Shown here piece after piece: positions 27,794 to 36,510 of a stretch of DNA of 51,793 nt. Both the position numbers and the translations under genes were made by a program. The number at the start of each line of letters is the position of its first letter. Positions within the stretch are counted from its first letter, which is position 1. Origin of the DNA: Rubrolithibacter sp043763625. Its GTDB lineage: Bacteria > Bacteroidota > Bacteroidia > Sphingobacteriales > Sphingobacteriaceae. The DNA is taken from contig JAYULL010000079.1 in NCBI GenBank assembly GCA_043763625.1, positions 1-51,793 on the forward strand, given 5' to 3'. Below the pieces are notes generated by a model. That model saw nothing but the letters and a program-made list of their open reading frames with translations. It ran no database searches and was not told where the DNA came from.

Positions 27794-28468
27794 TTATAGA
27801 ACCTCTTCAAGTTTTTTACCCAACAGCGCTTCTAAAGAAGCCTTCGCTTTAAGTACTTCACCTTCAGTTTCTATCTTGGTAGTTGTATATGTAGAAACCG
27901 ATATTAAGGTTTCATTATAGTCTTTTAAAGAAATTTCACTTTTGTCGAAACGAGCCTTTTGTTCCTTCTCTATACTCTCTACATCTAAAACTATTTTGGT
28001 GTAGAGCTCTAGGTTCTTTCTCTGCTTGATATATTCAAAATAGCGTTGCTTAACTTCATATTCCAAAAGCTTTTGGTACTCATCGAACTCGCCTTTCACT
28101 GAAATGTATTGCTGCTTTGCCTTTTTTATTTCTCCCGGCGTTTGTAAAACATTGCCCAAATTTAAATGTACGCCCGCTTGGTAACCCTGGAAAAGACTTG
28201 GTTTATTAATGTCAATAGTGGAGGTAGGTTGATATAAATAAGAAAATGTTACTGAATTAAACCACTGTAGCTTACGCTGCGTGATTGATATTTTAGCATC
28301 TTCAGCTCTTCCTTCGTAGTATTTCATTCGAGGGAAATTTTCTTTGGCAGTTGCAATCAATTTATCCAACAAGGTGTAGGATACGTTTTCCAGCATTGTT
28401 TCCTGTGCAGTACACGGAAAGCAATAACAGAAACAGAATACAAAGACAGAAGGCAGAAGAAGTTTCAT
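27794..28468 (-). CDS. Half-size TolC-family outer membrane protein
   Basis: This 224-aa protein has a signal peptide (VFVFCFCYCFPCTAQ) and one outer-membrane-efflux repeat. A helical start (LLDKLIATAKENFPRMKYYEG, AKISITQRKLQWFNSVTFSY) leads to beta strands with AGVHLNLGNVLQTPGEIKKAK, then long amphipathic helices ending SLEALLGKKLEEVL. TolC proteins normally hold two such repeats in about 450 aa, so this one would need more subunits or serve another role. No Wza-type OPX gene is seen in the locus, so it may supply the outer membrane part of the exporter. Confidence 0.75.
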   Translation of the reverse strand: MKLLLPSVFVFCFCYCFPCTAQETMLENVSYTLLDKLIATAKENFPRMKYYEGRAEDAKISITQRKLQWFNSVTFSYLYQPTSTIDINKPSLFQGYQAGVHLNLGNVLQTPGEIKKAKQQYISVKGEFDEYQKLLEYEVKQRYFEYIKQRKNLELYTKIVLDVESIEKEQKARFDKSEISLKDYNETLISVSTYTTTKIETEGEVLKAKASLEALLGKKLEEVL

Positions 28469-28479
28469 TATAAGTATTG

Positions 28480-28569
28480 TTATACCTTTTCTTTTTGCAG
28501 TAGGGCCGGTATAGAGCCCCGTATTTTTTTCATCTCAACCCAAATATTTTATTGTTACGTAATTGTTAT
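28480..28569 (-). pseudogene. Decayed copy of the 3' end of the sugar transferase gene
   Basis: On the minus strand the last 21 codons before a TAA at 28480-28482 encode a peptide that aligns without gaps to the C-terminus of the sugar transferase at 28603-29697. It ends RGSIPALLQKEKV where the intact gene ends LGTIPALMQKEKV, with 14 of 21 residues identical. Farther upstream the DNA still aligns (ATAACAATTACG against ATAATTATTACG), but a 2-base gap breaks the frame and a stop intervenes. It is a relic of a tandem duplication or of a lost second transferase. Confidence 0.75.
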
Positions 28570-28602
28570 TATTTAGTTATTATAACTTTTCCTTAAGTTT
28601 TT

Positions 28603-29697
28603 TTACACCTTTTCTTTTTGCATCAATGCCGGTATCGTGCCCAGTATTATTTTCATATCAAGCCAGAAGGAATAGTTAGTTGCGTAATAATTATCTAATT
28701 TTTTTCTTTCTCTTTCAGACATATCACCTTTTCCGCGTTTGCTGATTTGCCATAAACCGGTTAAGCCTGCAGGCCCGAGAAATCTCATCGACCATTCGTT
28801 TGAAGTAAGCATTTCTGCTTCATAAAGCGGCAACGGACGATTGCCTACCAGCGACATATCGCCTTTTAATACATTAATAAGTTGAGGTAATTCGTCTAAA
28901 CTCGTTTTTCGGATAAACTGCCCGAACTTCGTTATTCTCGGGTCGTCCTTGATTTTAACGAAAGCAGTTTTCCCGCCTTCGAAGTCAGACGAATTGGCGT
29001 ACTGGTTTAGCGAAGAAAGCTGTGATATTTCTTTGTCGGCCCCAACCCGCATAGACCGGAATTTATAGAAATCGAATATTTTGTATCCGGCACCAACTCG
29101 TTTACTTTTATAAATAACAGGACCCTTAGATTCAACACCAATCAATACGCCTGTAATTATAAATATCGGTGACAGCATTAAAAGAGCTGCGCTCGAAGTA
29201 ATTATATCAAAAGCTCTTTTATAATATGGAAGTTTAAATTGAACATCCTCTTGCGCAGAGAGTTGCGAAAGCTTCGGTTTAATAAGTTTAAACTTTACTA
29301 AAAAGCTCAGTCGCTCGTATAAATCTTCAAAAGGGAAAGGATGTGTATAGAGATCATGTATTTTTAATTCCAGCGCCTTCAGTCTTAATCTGCTGTTAAA
29401 CTCTTCAGCCAAGCCCACAACAATTATTCCTTGAAAAAGCGGATTTTTTCGGATAGTTTCTAAAAAAGAAATCCATTCCCCTGCTTTATCTGCTTCAATT
29501 AATAGAATATCAGGCAAGGTTAACAGCGATTGATCATTCAGGTACTGAAGAAGCATCTTAAATGTGTTTTCGCTATGAACGGTAAAGCTCGAAAAAAATG
29601 CATCAGGAATAAAGCTTCTTATTCGCGAGCCTCCATAAGCAATCTTTACATGTAAAGAATCTGTGTGTGTAAGACTAATTTCTTGCAGTATTGACAT
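28603..29697 (-). CDS. Initiating sugar (phosphoglycosyl) transferase with N-terminal pseudo-receiver domain
   Basis: This 364-aa protein has a C-terminal bacterial sugar transferase domain (WcaJ/PglC class): membrane segment 161-186, YKSKRVGAGYKIFDFYKFRS, SLDELPQLINVLKGDMSLVG, NRPLPLYEAEML and AGLTGLWQISKRG. It would load the first sugar phosphate on undecaprenyl phosphate. Residues about 16-140 look like a CheY-type fold, but the phosphorylation site is lost: the beta-3 end is DILLIEAD (Glu68 where Asp is expected), beta-4 ends VVGLAEE without Ser/Thr, and the KPF signature is HPF (119-121). The gene overlaps the response regulator gene by 23 bases. It may be a sensor of that regulator, which is inference. 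Confidence 0.9.
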   Translation of the reverse strand: MSILQEISLTHTDSLHVKIAYGGSRIRSFIPDAFFSSFTVHSENTFKMLLQYLNDQSLLTLPDILLIEADKAGEWISFLETIRKNPLFQGIIVVGLAEEFNSRLRLKALELKIHDLYTHPFPFEDLYERLSFLVKFKLIKPKLSQLSAQEDVQFKLPYYKRAFDIITSSAALLMLSPIFIITGVLIGVESKGPVIYKSKRVGAGYKIFDFYKFRSMRVGADKEISQLSSLNQYANSSDFEGGKTAFVKIKDDPRITKFGQFIRKTSLDELPQLINVLKGDMSLVGNRPLPLYEAEMLTSNEWSMRFLGPAGLTGLWQISKRGKGDMSERERKKLDNYYATNYSFWLDMKIILGTIPALMQKEKV

Positions 29698-30067
29698 TAT
29701 TCTTATCTAATAGAGTGTGTATGGCAGTTTTTAACTGAGTGGGATTGAATGGCTTTTGAATGACCCAATCTACTTTAAACGACATCCGGCTTACCCGTGC
29801 TTCCAAATCTTCTTCGCCGGAAAGCAGAATAACAGGTGTGTGGCGATAAAAACCACTGATTTTTAAATTCCGAATAAACGAGTTGCCGTCAAAATACGGC
29901 ATGTGTAAATCAGAAATAATCAGATCGGGGTCGTTACCTTCTTCAAGCCAACTTAGAGCGTCAACTCCGCTGTTCCTTATTACTAAAGTGTAATCTTTAG
30001 AGAGCACGAAGTTTAAAAGCTTCAGTATACTTAGTTCATCATCTACAATAAGTATTTGTTGTTTCAT
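29675..30067 (-). CDS. Single-domain response regulator (CheY-like)
   Basis: This 130-aa receiver domain has no output domain. Conserved residues are all present: Asp9-Asp10 (LIVDDE), phosphoacceptor Asp53 (LIISDLHMP), Ser83 (ILLSGEE) and Lys105 (IQKPF). It is the first gene of the minus-strand polysaccharide operon, and its end overlaps the start of the sugar transferase by 23 bases, so production of the two is coupled. Without an output domain it should act by protein contact, most simply on the pseudo-receiver of the transferase. No histidine kinase is adjacent. Confidence 0.92.
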   Translation of the reverse strand: MKQQILIVDDELSILKLLNFVLSKDYTLVIRNSGVDALSWLEEGNDPDLIISDLHMPYFDGNSFIRNLKISGFYRHTPVILLSGEEDLEARVSRMSFKVDWVIQKPFNPTQLKTAIHTLLDKNNVNTARN

Positions 30068-30416
30068 CTTTGGATGGTTAAGTATAAATCAGTAAAAATC
30101 GCCTAAATAAATTCCGGTCATCTTTACGGATTTACATGTTTATATGTTTCAACTATCAATAGCGGACTTTCACAAATAGTGCCCACTAAAAAATAATGGC
30201 TTAATACATTGACTGTAGGCCTTATTCCTGTTGATTTGGGCCCTTTCTTGAAATTTTTTTTTAAAACTTCTCTTTTCCTTAGCGGTGTACAGTCCGTAAT
30301 GTGTGCATATTATTGCTCAGTTACATTCGTATAACTGTGTAAAACGAGAAACTATAAACGGATTTAATTCGTATAAGTGTGCAATAATAACCACGGGCAA
30401 TAAAGGATTTATCCGG
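30068..30416. promoter_or_regulatory. 349-bp divergent control region between the polysaccharide operon and the adhesin
   Basis: It separates the minus-strand operon from the plus-strand adhesin, so both promoters must lie here. Two near-identical 14-mers, TTCGTATAACTGTG (30326-30339) and TTCGTATAAGTGTG (30368-30381), are 42 bases apart (four helical turns) just before the adhesin start. CAGTTA/TAACTG around the first copy can form a 6-bp hairpin. No clear TAnnTTTG box is seen. Confidence 0.4.
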
Positions 30417-33400
30417 ATGACAAAGTTTAAAAGCACTTATAAAACTGATGAACCGAGCATTTGCCGGAGTTATGCTTTTATAAGCCGTTTAAAAAAAATA
30501 TTACTTGTATTCACCCGAGTAGTTTTTATTAAAAACCCTAAACACTATATTTTACCCGGCATTGCTCTTCTGTTAACTGCAGGTTCTTTTAAATTAATTG
30601 GCCAAAATACAGTCGTGCCCTTCGCAGTCAGGTACCAGGCCGATCAACGCGGTGGTATAGTATACGTGGCTAATAATATTTTAAGCTGTAACAACAGCTG
30701 CAATGCAGTGAACTATATGCCTCCGACTATTCCTGCTAATACCCTTTTAGATGATAACGATTTTTTAAGTAAGTATATAGACATTGATAATGATGCCACA
30801 ACCTTCAGTTCAAGCTCTGCCAATCTTAGTTTGCCAAACTGCTCGCAAATTACTTTTGCCGGACTCTATTGGGGCGGAGCAGTTTCTTCAGCCAATTCAA
30901 GATATTCAATAAGAAATAAAGTAAAACTCAAACTTCCTCAAGCTTCCGGATATACCGATATTACTGCGGATGTTAATTTCGGATTATATGTAAATAAGCA
31001 CTACCAGTATTATAAAAATATTACCTCGCTTATTAACCCTGCAACTCAAAATGGAACCTACACGCTCGCAAATGTTGTGGCTAATGAAAACGTTTCTGAT
31101 TACGATGCAGGATGGACAATTGTAATTGTTTATAAAAATGAGTTCAAACCGTTCCGGAATTTAACTGTATTTGACGGGTTTGCCGGAATCACATCAAATA
31201 CTACCACTCCGCTTGATTTAATTATTTCAGGTTTTTTAACCCCTCCGGTAGGACCTGTAAAATTTGATCTGGGGTATGTAGCTTACGAAGGAGACAGAGG
31301 GAAAACAGGAGATATTTTGTATTTCAATAATGTTCAGGTGAGTGATGCACTTCATACCGCTAACAACATTTTTAACAGTTCAATAACCAATAACGGCACT
31401 ATGGTTACCACCCGAAATCCTTCGCACAACAACACTTTGGGTTTCGACGCAAGTATTATGATGCCGGATAATACTAACCTAAATTATATTACCAACAGTG
31501 CAACTTCTGCTAATGTCAGCTTGAGAACCGTAGGAGATACGTATGCAGTTGGTGTTATTACTACCGCTATCGATATTTTTAGTCCATATTTTAATTTCAC
31601 TCACGAATATATCAATCAAACAAGTCCCGGAACAGGGGCTGTCGCGGGCGATGTTCTGGAGTTGATCTATAAAGTTGAAAACATCGGAAACGACAAAAGT
31701 ACGAAGTCTGTCATCCTAGATGACTTACCTACATTTCTTCATTTTGTACCTGGTTCGCTTCAAATAGAAGGGGTTGGTCGAACAGACCGTGGCGGGGATG
31801 ACCAAGCTGAATATGATTCCGTTGCTCATAAAGTAACTTTCAGAGTTGGAACAGGATCCAATGCGACAAACGGCGGGAACATAGAAATCGGATCGACAAT
31901 ACGAGTAAGATGTTTGGTAAAAGTTACCGATGACTGCGATGAACTGCGGTGTTCGTTCAACAGTTTCAGCAACGACGGATACATAAGTTATTATGGTAAT
32001 ATTAACAATGGAGCTCCCGGAACAAATCTGTCGGGTCCTGCACCTCCGGTCGGTCAATGTTTTGTAAGCGGTCAAATGCAGTTTAATATCGATGTTCCTC
32101 CTTCGTGCCTGATTTCTCCTCCTAACAGGGTGGATACTATTTCTTGCGAAACTTTAGTTACCGACCTTAATCTTCCGGCCGGTTTTTCTCTTTATGATTC
32201 TGTCGACATAAATTTTCAAACTCCTTTATCGCGTTTTTCGGAAGCAAAACAATATGTTGCCGGAAAAGTGACTAAGGGCGGATGCCGTTATCGCTTTAAC
32301 ATTGATGTTGCAGTTGACCCTTTGGCGGTAGGGGATACAGTAACAAACATTATTTGTAATGGCACAGCTACAGGAAATATTAAAATTGGAGTTACCGGGG
32401 GTAAGGGAACCTATGTTTATAGTTGGACCGGCCCTAGCGGCTTTACTTCAACCCAAAAAAATATTCAAAGCCTCCAAGCGGGAAACTATACTGTAACAGC
32501 AACCGACAGTAAAGGATGTACCGCGATTAAAACCTTAACAGTAAGTGAACAACCAATTTTAGAGTTAGCTTTTACTAAAACTGATATAAATTGTTTCGAT
32601 GCTCGAAACGGAACTGCGACGGCTCTTCCTACAGGCGGAAAACCTCCTTACACTTACAGTTGGAATACAAATCCGGCTAGAACAACGGCAAGTGTTACCG
32701 AACTGTCTCCCGGAGCTTATACAGTAACAGTTGCAGACAGTTTAGGGTGTATAAAATCCGGGTCAATTTCTATTACAGAGCCTCCTAAACTGCTTTTGAA
32801 TACTTCCCGGGTCGATGTGTCTTGTAAGGGGGGAAACAACGGCTCAGCGACTTTACGCGTTACCGGCGGCACCCCTCCTTACATATATCGCTTTAATAAT
32901 AATTCGTTAACTACCCAAAACACAGCTTCAAATCTTGCGGCAGGAACCTATTCTCTAACTGTTATTGATGCTTTAGGATGCGAGGACAGTACATTAGTAA
33001 CCGTAGCAGAACCTGACGAGGTTGTTTTGACTGCAACTTACACCAATGCAAGTTGTGCAAGCGGAGCGAACGGAACAGCAACCGTAGTTGCAAAGGGAGG
33101 AACAGGAAGCTATACTTATAGTTGGAACACAAATCCTAGTCAAAATACCGCAACAGCAACCGGTTTGACTGCCGGCAGCTATATTGCTACTGTTACGGAT
33201 GCAAAGGGTTGTATTAAGACAGCGAATGTTAGTATAATCAACCCGGCACCTTTAAGCATTTCAGGTACTCAACTAAATAATGATTGTTTCGGTGAAAACG
33301 AAGGTTTAATAAATATTACAGTTTCCGGAGGAGTATCTCCTTATACTTACAGCTGGTCTTCCGGAGAAACTTCTGAAGACATTTCAACCTTAAGTGCCGG

Positions 33401-36400
33401 AACCTATATGGTTACTGTAACTGATTTAAACGGATGTACGGCAGCCAAACCGTTTACAATAACCCAACCGGTCGGTCCACTTACCGTTACTTATACTATT
33501 AAAGATTTATTCTGTTGTAACGGATCCGACGGAAGTATAGATATCTCTGTTAGCGGCGGAACGGCACCCTATTCGTATAAATGGACTAACGGAAGCGAAA
33601 CTCAAGACATTTCTAATTTAGGAGCCGGATTATACGGAGTAATTGTTACCGACGCGGCAGCATGTACAAAAAATGTTTCTATAAAGATTGATCAACCATT
33701 AAATCCCTTAACTGTTACTACAACTAAAACCGATGCACGTTGCGCAGGCGGAGCAAACGGAACAGCCACCGCAGTTGCAACAGGCGGAACAGGAAGCTAT
33801 ACTTATAGCTGGAATACAAATCCTATTCAAAATGGGGCTACAGCAAACGGTTTGACTGCCGGCGGCTACATGGTTACTGTTAAAGATGTGAAGGGTTGTA
33901 TTACAATAACAAATGTTACTATAGCCGAACCTCCGCCTTTGAGTATTGCCGGCACTCAACGAAATATTGATTGTTTTGGTGCAACCGATGGTTTAATAAA
34001 TGTTTCCGTTTCCGGGGGAGTGTCACCTTATACTTACAGCTGGTCATTCGGTCAAATTTCCAAAGATGTTTCAACCTTAAGTGCCGGCACTTACATTGTT
34101 ACGGTATCTGATGCAAACGGGTGTGAGGCAACCAAATCATTTACAATAACCCAACCTGCCGGTCCGCTTACCGTTACTCAAACTCATAAAGATTTACTTT
34201 GCTACGGCGGGTTAAACGGCAGTATAGATATTTCTGTAAGCGGAGGTAGGGCACCATATTATTACAAGTGGACGAACGGAAGCACAAGTCAAGACATTTC
34301 TAATTTAGGAGCCGGATTATACGGGGTAACCGTTACCGACGCCACGGGGTGTACACAGGATGCTTCTATACAGATCGATCAACCTTTAAATCCGTTGACT
34401 GTTATTGCCATTAAAAGCGATGTTAAGTGCGCCGGTTCAGCCACCGGGTCAATAAGCCTTCAGGTGACAGGTGGTAAGGAGCCGTACAAATATTTATGGA
34501 GTAACAATGGTATCGGATCCAGTATCAAGTTTCTAATTAAAGGAAAGTATTCGGTTACCGTGACCGATGCAAATGGCTGCACAGTGAACTATGAAACTGA
34601 TATTGAAGAACCCAATATTTTAAGGGCAACGGTTGAAGTTACCCCTACAGTTTGTAAAAGCAGTGCAGATGGAATTATAAAAATAAATGCTTCAGGAGCG
34701 GTTAAGCCTTATACCTATAAATGGTTGGAGTTTCAAAATTTAAATGTAAGCCAAATCAACAACCTGAAAGCGGGAACCTATCACGTAGTAGTTAGTGCCG
34801 CCAGCGGTTGCAATGTTAATTTAACTATAATTGTTAAGCCGGGCAATTGCAATCCTGTTGCAATTGCCGACAATTTTAATATTGTCCAAGAAGACATCCT
34901 AAAAGGTTCGGTGGTGGCAAATGATTCGGATCCTGATAAAGACCAATTAACATTTAAAAATATTTCAGAACCCGAAAACGGCACGCTTACTTTTAATTCC
35001 AACGGCAAATTCACGTTTACACCTGATAAATTATGGTTCGGAACGACTTCTTTTAAATATTCTGCTTGCGACGGGAGTTTGTGTTCGGAAACAGAAGTTT
35101 CTATTACAGTCAATAAAAAGAATTTCCCTCCGATTGCGAAGGACGATCAATACGAAGTACTAAAAAATACTACGCTTACTATTCCGTTTTCCGGGGTTCT
35201 ACTAAATGACACGGACCCTGAAGAAGATCCTATAACTTCTAAATTAGAAATTACTACAGAACACGGTGATCTGAATTTAAAAGCCGACGGCTCGGTTGTT
35301 TATGTCCCCAATAAAGACTTTACGGGGGTGGATAATTTTTCTTACACAGCTCAAGACAACAAAGGTGAAAGTAATCAAGCAACGGTTTGGATTTTGGTAA
35401 AGGAAAAAAATATCCCGCCGGTTGCCAAGAATGATACGTATTATTTAAAAGACTCGATATTGGAAGAGTATGTTTCGCTCAACGATTCAGATCCAAACAA
35501 CGAAGGTTTAGCTTTTATAAAGCTAAGCAATCCGACAAAAGGAAAAGTTCAATTCTTTGAAGACGGCAAGTTTATTTATACGCCCAATCCCGGTTTTTCC
35601 GGTACAGACAGTTTTACCTATCAAACTTGCGATCCGGATAATTCATGTTCAACAGCAACCGTAATTATCACATCGGCATCAGATCCTGACAGTACTGCCG
35701 GTATTACCGTCTATTTAACTCCTGCAAGTACTAAAATAGTTGAAGGCAAAAAAGCTTCCGTTACTGCCCGACTCTCATCTGCATTAAACGAAGATGTTTT
35801 TATTACCCTAAAATATAAAGGAACAGCAACAAAAGAACGAGATTATTTTCTATTGGAACAATTTGAAAAAATAAAGATCCCTAAGGGAGCTACAACAACG
35901 AAAGAAAAAATTGTAATTGCCGCTTTAAATGATAATACAAACGAAATTGACGAAGATTTACAAATAGAAATTGCCTCAGTTTCAAATTCTAAAGTGCAAA
36001 TAGGAAAAGGTTCTGAAGTTATCATTCTCGATCTTTATCCCTTTCTCCCGGATAAAGAGAATGAGACTCAAGTAGATAAAAAGAAAGAAAATGCAGCCAT
36101 TCAGCCCGACCCATTGGTATCTGCCAATGGCGACGGTTTGGGCCGCGATTATTTTCACGTTGGAGGAATAGATGATTTCAGCGATAATGAAGTTCGTGTT
36201 TTTAATCGCTGGGGAAACGAGGTTTATTCTGTTAAAAACTACTCAAATGGGCAGAATGCTTTCAAGGGTATAGCTAATAAGGGCCTTTTAACTAATAGTA
36301 ACATGCCCTTGGTAGAAGGTGTTTATTACTACTTGATTTATACTACAGATAACAATAATGAACGAAAATTAAACAAAGGTTATTTAATTCTTAAACGATA

Positions 36401-36401
36401 A
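30417..36401 (+). CDS. Giant SprB-repeat adhesin with T9SS type B sorting domain
   Basis: This 1994-aa protein starts at ATG 30417; an in-frame GTG at 30303 would only add a non-signal leader. A hydrophobic export segment spans residues 44-63 (ending KLIGQ). Next come a beta-rich region, a DUF11-like domain (about 395-515), eleven SprB repeats of about 76 aa (about 635-1478), three tandem-95/cadherin-like Ig domains (about 1480-1755; VVANDSDPDKDQLTF, LLNDTDPEEDP, SLNDSDPNNEG) and a Calx-beta domain (about 1758-1870). The CHU_C sorting domain is at the end (VRVFNRWGNEVYSV, EGVYYYLIYTTDNNNERKLN). It should be secreted by the type IX system and act in adhesion or gliding, like SprB. Confidence 0.9.
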   Translation: MTKFKSTYKTDEPSICRSYAFISRLKKILLVFTRVVFIKNPKHYILPGIALLLTAGSFKLIGQNTVVPFAVRYQADQRGGIVYVANNILSCNNSCNAVNYMPPTIPANTLLDDNDFLSKYIDIDNDATTFSSSSANLSLPNCSQITFAGLYWGGAVSSANSRYSIRNKVKLKLPQASGYTDITADVNFGLYVNKHYQYYKNITSLINPATQNGTYTLANVVANENVSDYDAGWTIVIVYKNEFKPFRNLTVFDGFAGITSNTTTPLDLIISGFLTPPVGPVKFDLGYVAYEGDRGKTGDILYFNNVQVSDALHTANNIFNSSITNNGTMVTTRNPSHNNTLGFDASIMMPDNTNLNYITNSATSANVSLRTVGDTYAVGVITTAIDIFSPYFNFTHEYINQTSPGTGAVAGDVLELIYKVENIGNDKSTKSVILDDLPTFLHFVPGSLQIEGVGRTDRGGDDQAEYDSVAHKVTFRVGTGSNATNGGNIEIGSTIRVRCLVKVTDDCDELRCSFNSFSNDGYISYYGNINNGAPGTNLSGPAPPVGQCFVSGQMQFNIDVPPSCLISPPNRVDTISCETLVTDLNLPAGFSLYDSVDINFQTPLSRFSEAKQYVAGKVTKGGCRYRFNIDVAVDPLAVGDTVTNIICNGTATGNIKIGVTGGKGTYVYSWTGPSGFTSTQKNIQSLQAGNYTVTATDSKGCTAIKTLTVSEQPILELAFTKTDINCFDARNGTATALPTGGKPPYTYSWNTNPARTTASVTELSPGAYTVTVADSLGCIKSGSISITEPPKLLLNTSRVDVSCKGGNNGSATLRVTGGTPPYIYRFNNNSLTTQNTASNLAAGTYSLTVIDALGCEDSTLVTVAEPDEVVLTATYTNASCASGANGTATVVAKGGTGSYTYSWNTNPSQNTATATGLTAGSYIATVTDAKGCIKTANVSIINPAPLSISGTQLNNDCFGENEGLINITVSGGVSPYTYSWSSGETSEDISTLSAGTYMVTVTDLNGCTAAKPFTITQPVGPLTVTYTIKDLFCCNGSDGSIDISVSGGTAPYSYKWTNGSETQDISNLGAGLYGVIVTDAAACTKNVSIKIDQPLNPLTVTTTKTDARCAGGANGTATAVATGGTGSYTYSWNTNPIQNGATANGLTAGGYMVTVKDVKGCITITNVTIAEPPPLSIAGTQRNIDCFGATDGLINVSVSGGVSPYTYSWSFGQISKDVSTLSAGTYIVTVSDANGCEATKSFTITQPAGPLTVTQTHKDLLCYGGLNGSIDISVSGGRAPYYYKWTNGSTSQDISNLGAGLYGVTVTDATGCTQDASIQIDQPLNPLTVIAIKSDVKCAGSATGSISLQVTGGKEPYKYLWSNNGIGSSIKFLIKGKYSVTVTDANGCTVNYETDIEEPNILRATVEVTPTVCKSSADGIIKINASGAVKPYTYKWLEFQNLNVSQINNLKAGTYHVVVSAASGCNVNLTIIVKPGNCNPVAIADNFNIVQEDILKGSVVANDSDPDKDQLTFKNISEPENGTLTFNSNGKFTFTPDKLWFGTTSFKYSACDGSLCSETEVSITVNKKNFPPIAKDDQYEVLKNTTLTIPFSGVLLNDTDPEEDPITSKLEITTEHGDLNLKADGSVVYVPNKDFTGVDNFSYTAQDNKGESNQATVWILVKEKNIPPVAKNDTYYLKDSILEEYVSLNDSDPNNEGLAFIKLSNPTKGKVQFFEDGKFIYTPNPGFSGTDSFTYQTCDPDNSCSTATVIITSASDPDSTAGITVYLTPASTKIVEGKKASVTARLSSALNEDVFITLKYKGTATKERDYFLLEQFEKIKIPKGATTTKEKIVIAALNDNTNEIDEDLQIEIASVSNSKVQIGKGSEVIILDLYPFLPDKENETQVDKKKENAAIQPDPLVSANGDGLGRDYFHVGGIDDFSDNEVRVFNRWGNEVYSVKNYSNGQNAFKGIANKGLLTNSNMPLVEGVYYYLIYTTDNNNERKLNKGYLILKR
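33018..34391 (+). repeat. Tandem duplication of a three-SprB-repeat block (2 x 687 bp)
   Basis: Repeats 4-5-6 of the adhesin (33018-33704) correspond one to one to repeats 7-8-9 (33705-34391). For example GTGSYTYSWNTNP occurs in 4 and 7, VSPYTYSWS in 5 and 8, and QDISNLGAGLYGV in 6 and 9. The offset measured on GCGGAGC is exactly 687 bases. The boundaries are set at the repeat start and are arbitrary by a few codons. Confidence 0.85.
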
Positions 36402-36510
36402 CGAAATTCTGCCTTTGTATTAATTTAGTTGCTTTTTATTCCAATTGTCGCTCTTGGCACTTTTCTTGAAGATAGATATCCGAATTATTTTTAAACTAAG
36501 TGAATTCAAT

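Noticed and set aside
30303..30416. Longer GTG start of the adhesin
   Set aside because: The added 38 residues carry no signal and cover the direct-repeat control region; ATG 30417 is simpler.
33018..34391. Regular repeats that could be mistaken for a CRISPR array or satellite
   Set aside because: They are long, diverged, in frame, and encode SprB repeats; there are no short identical repeats with unique spacers.
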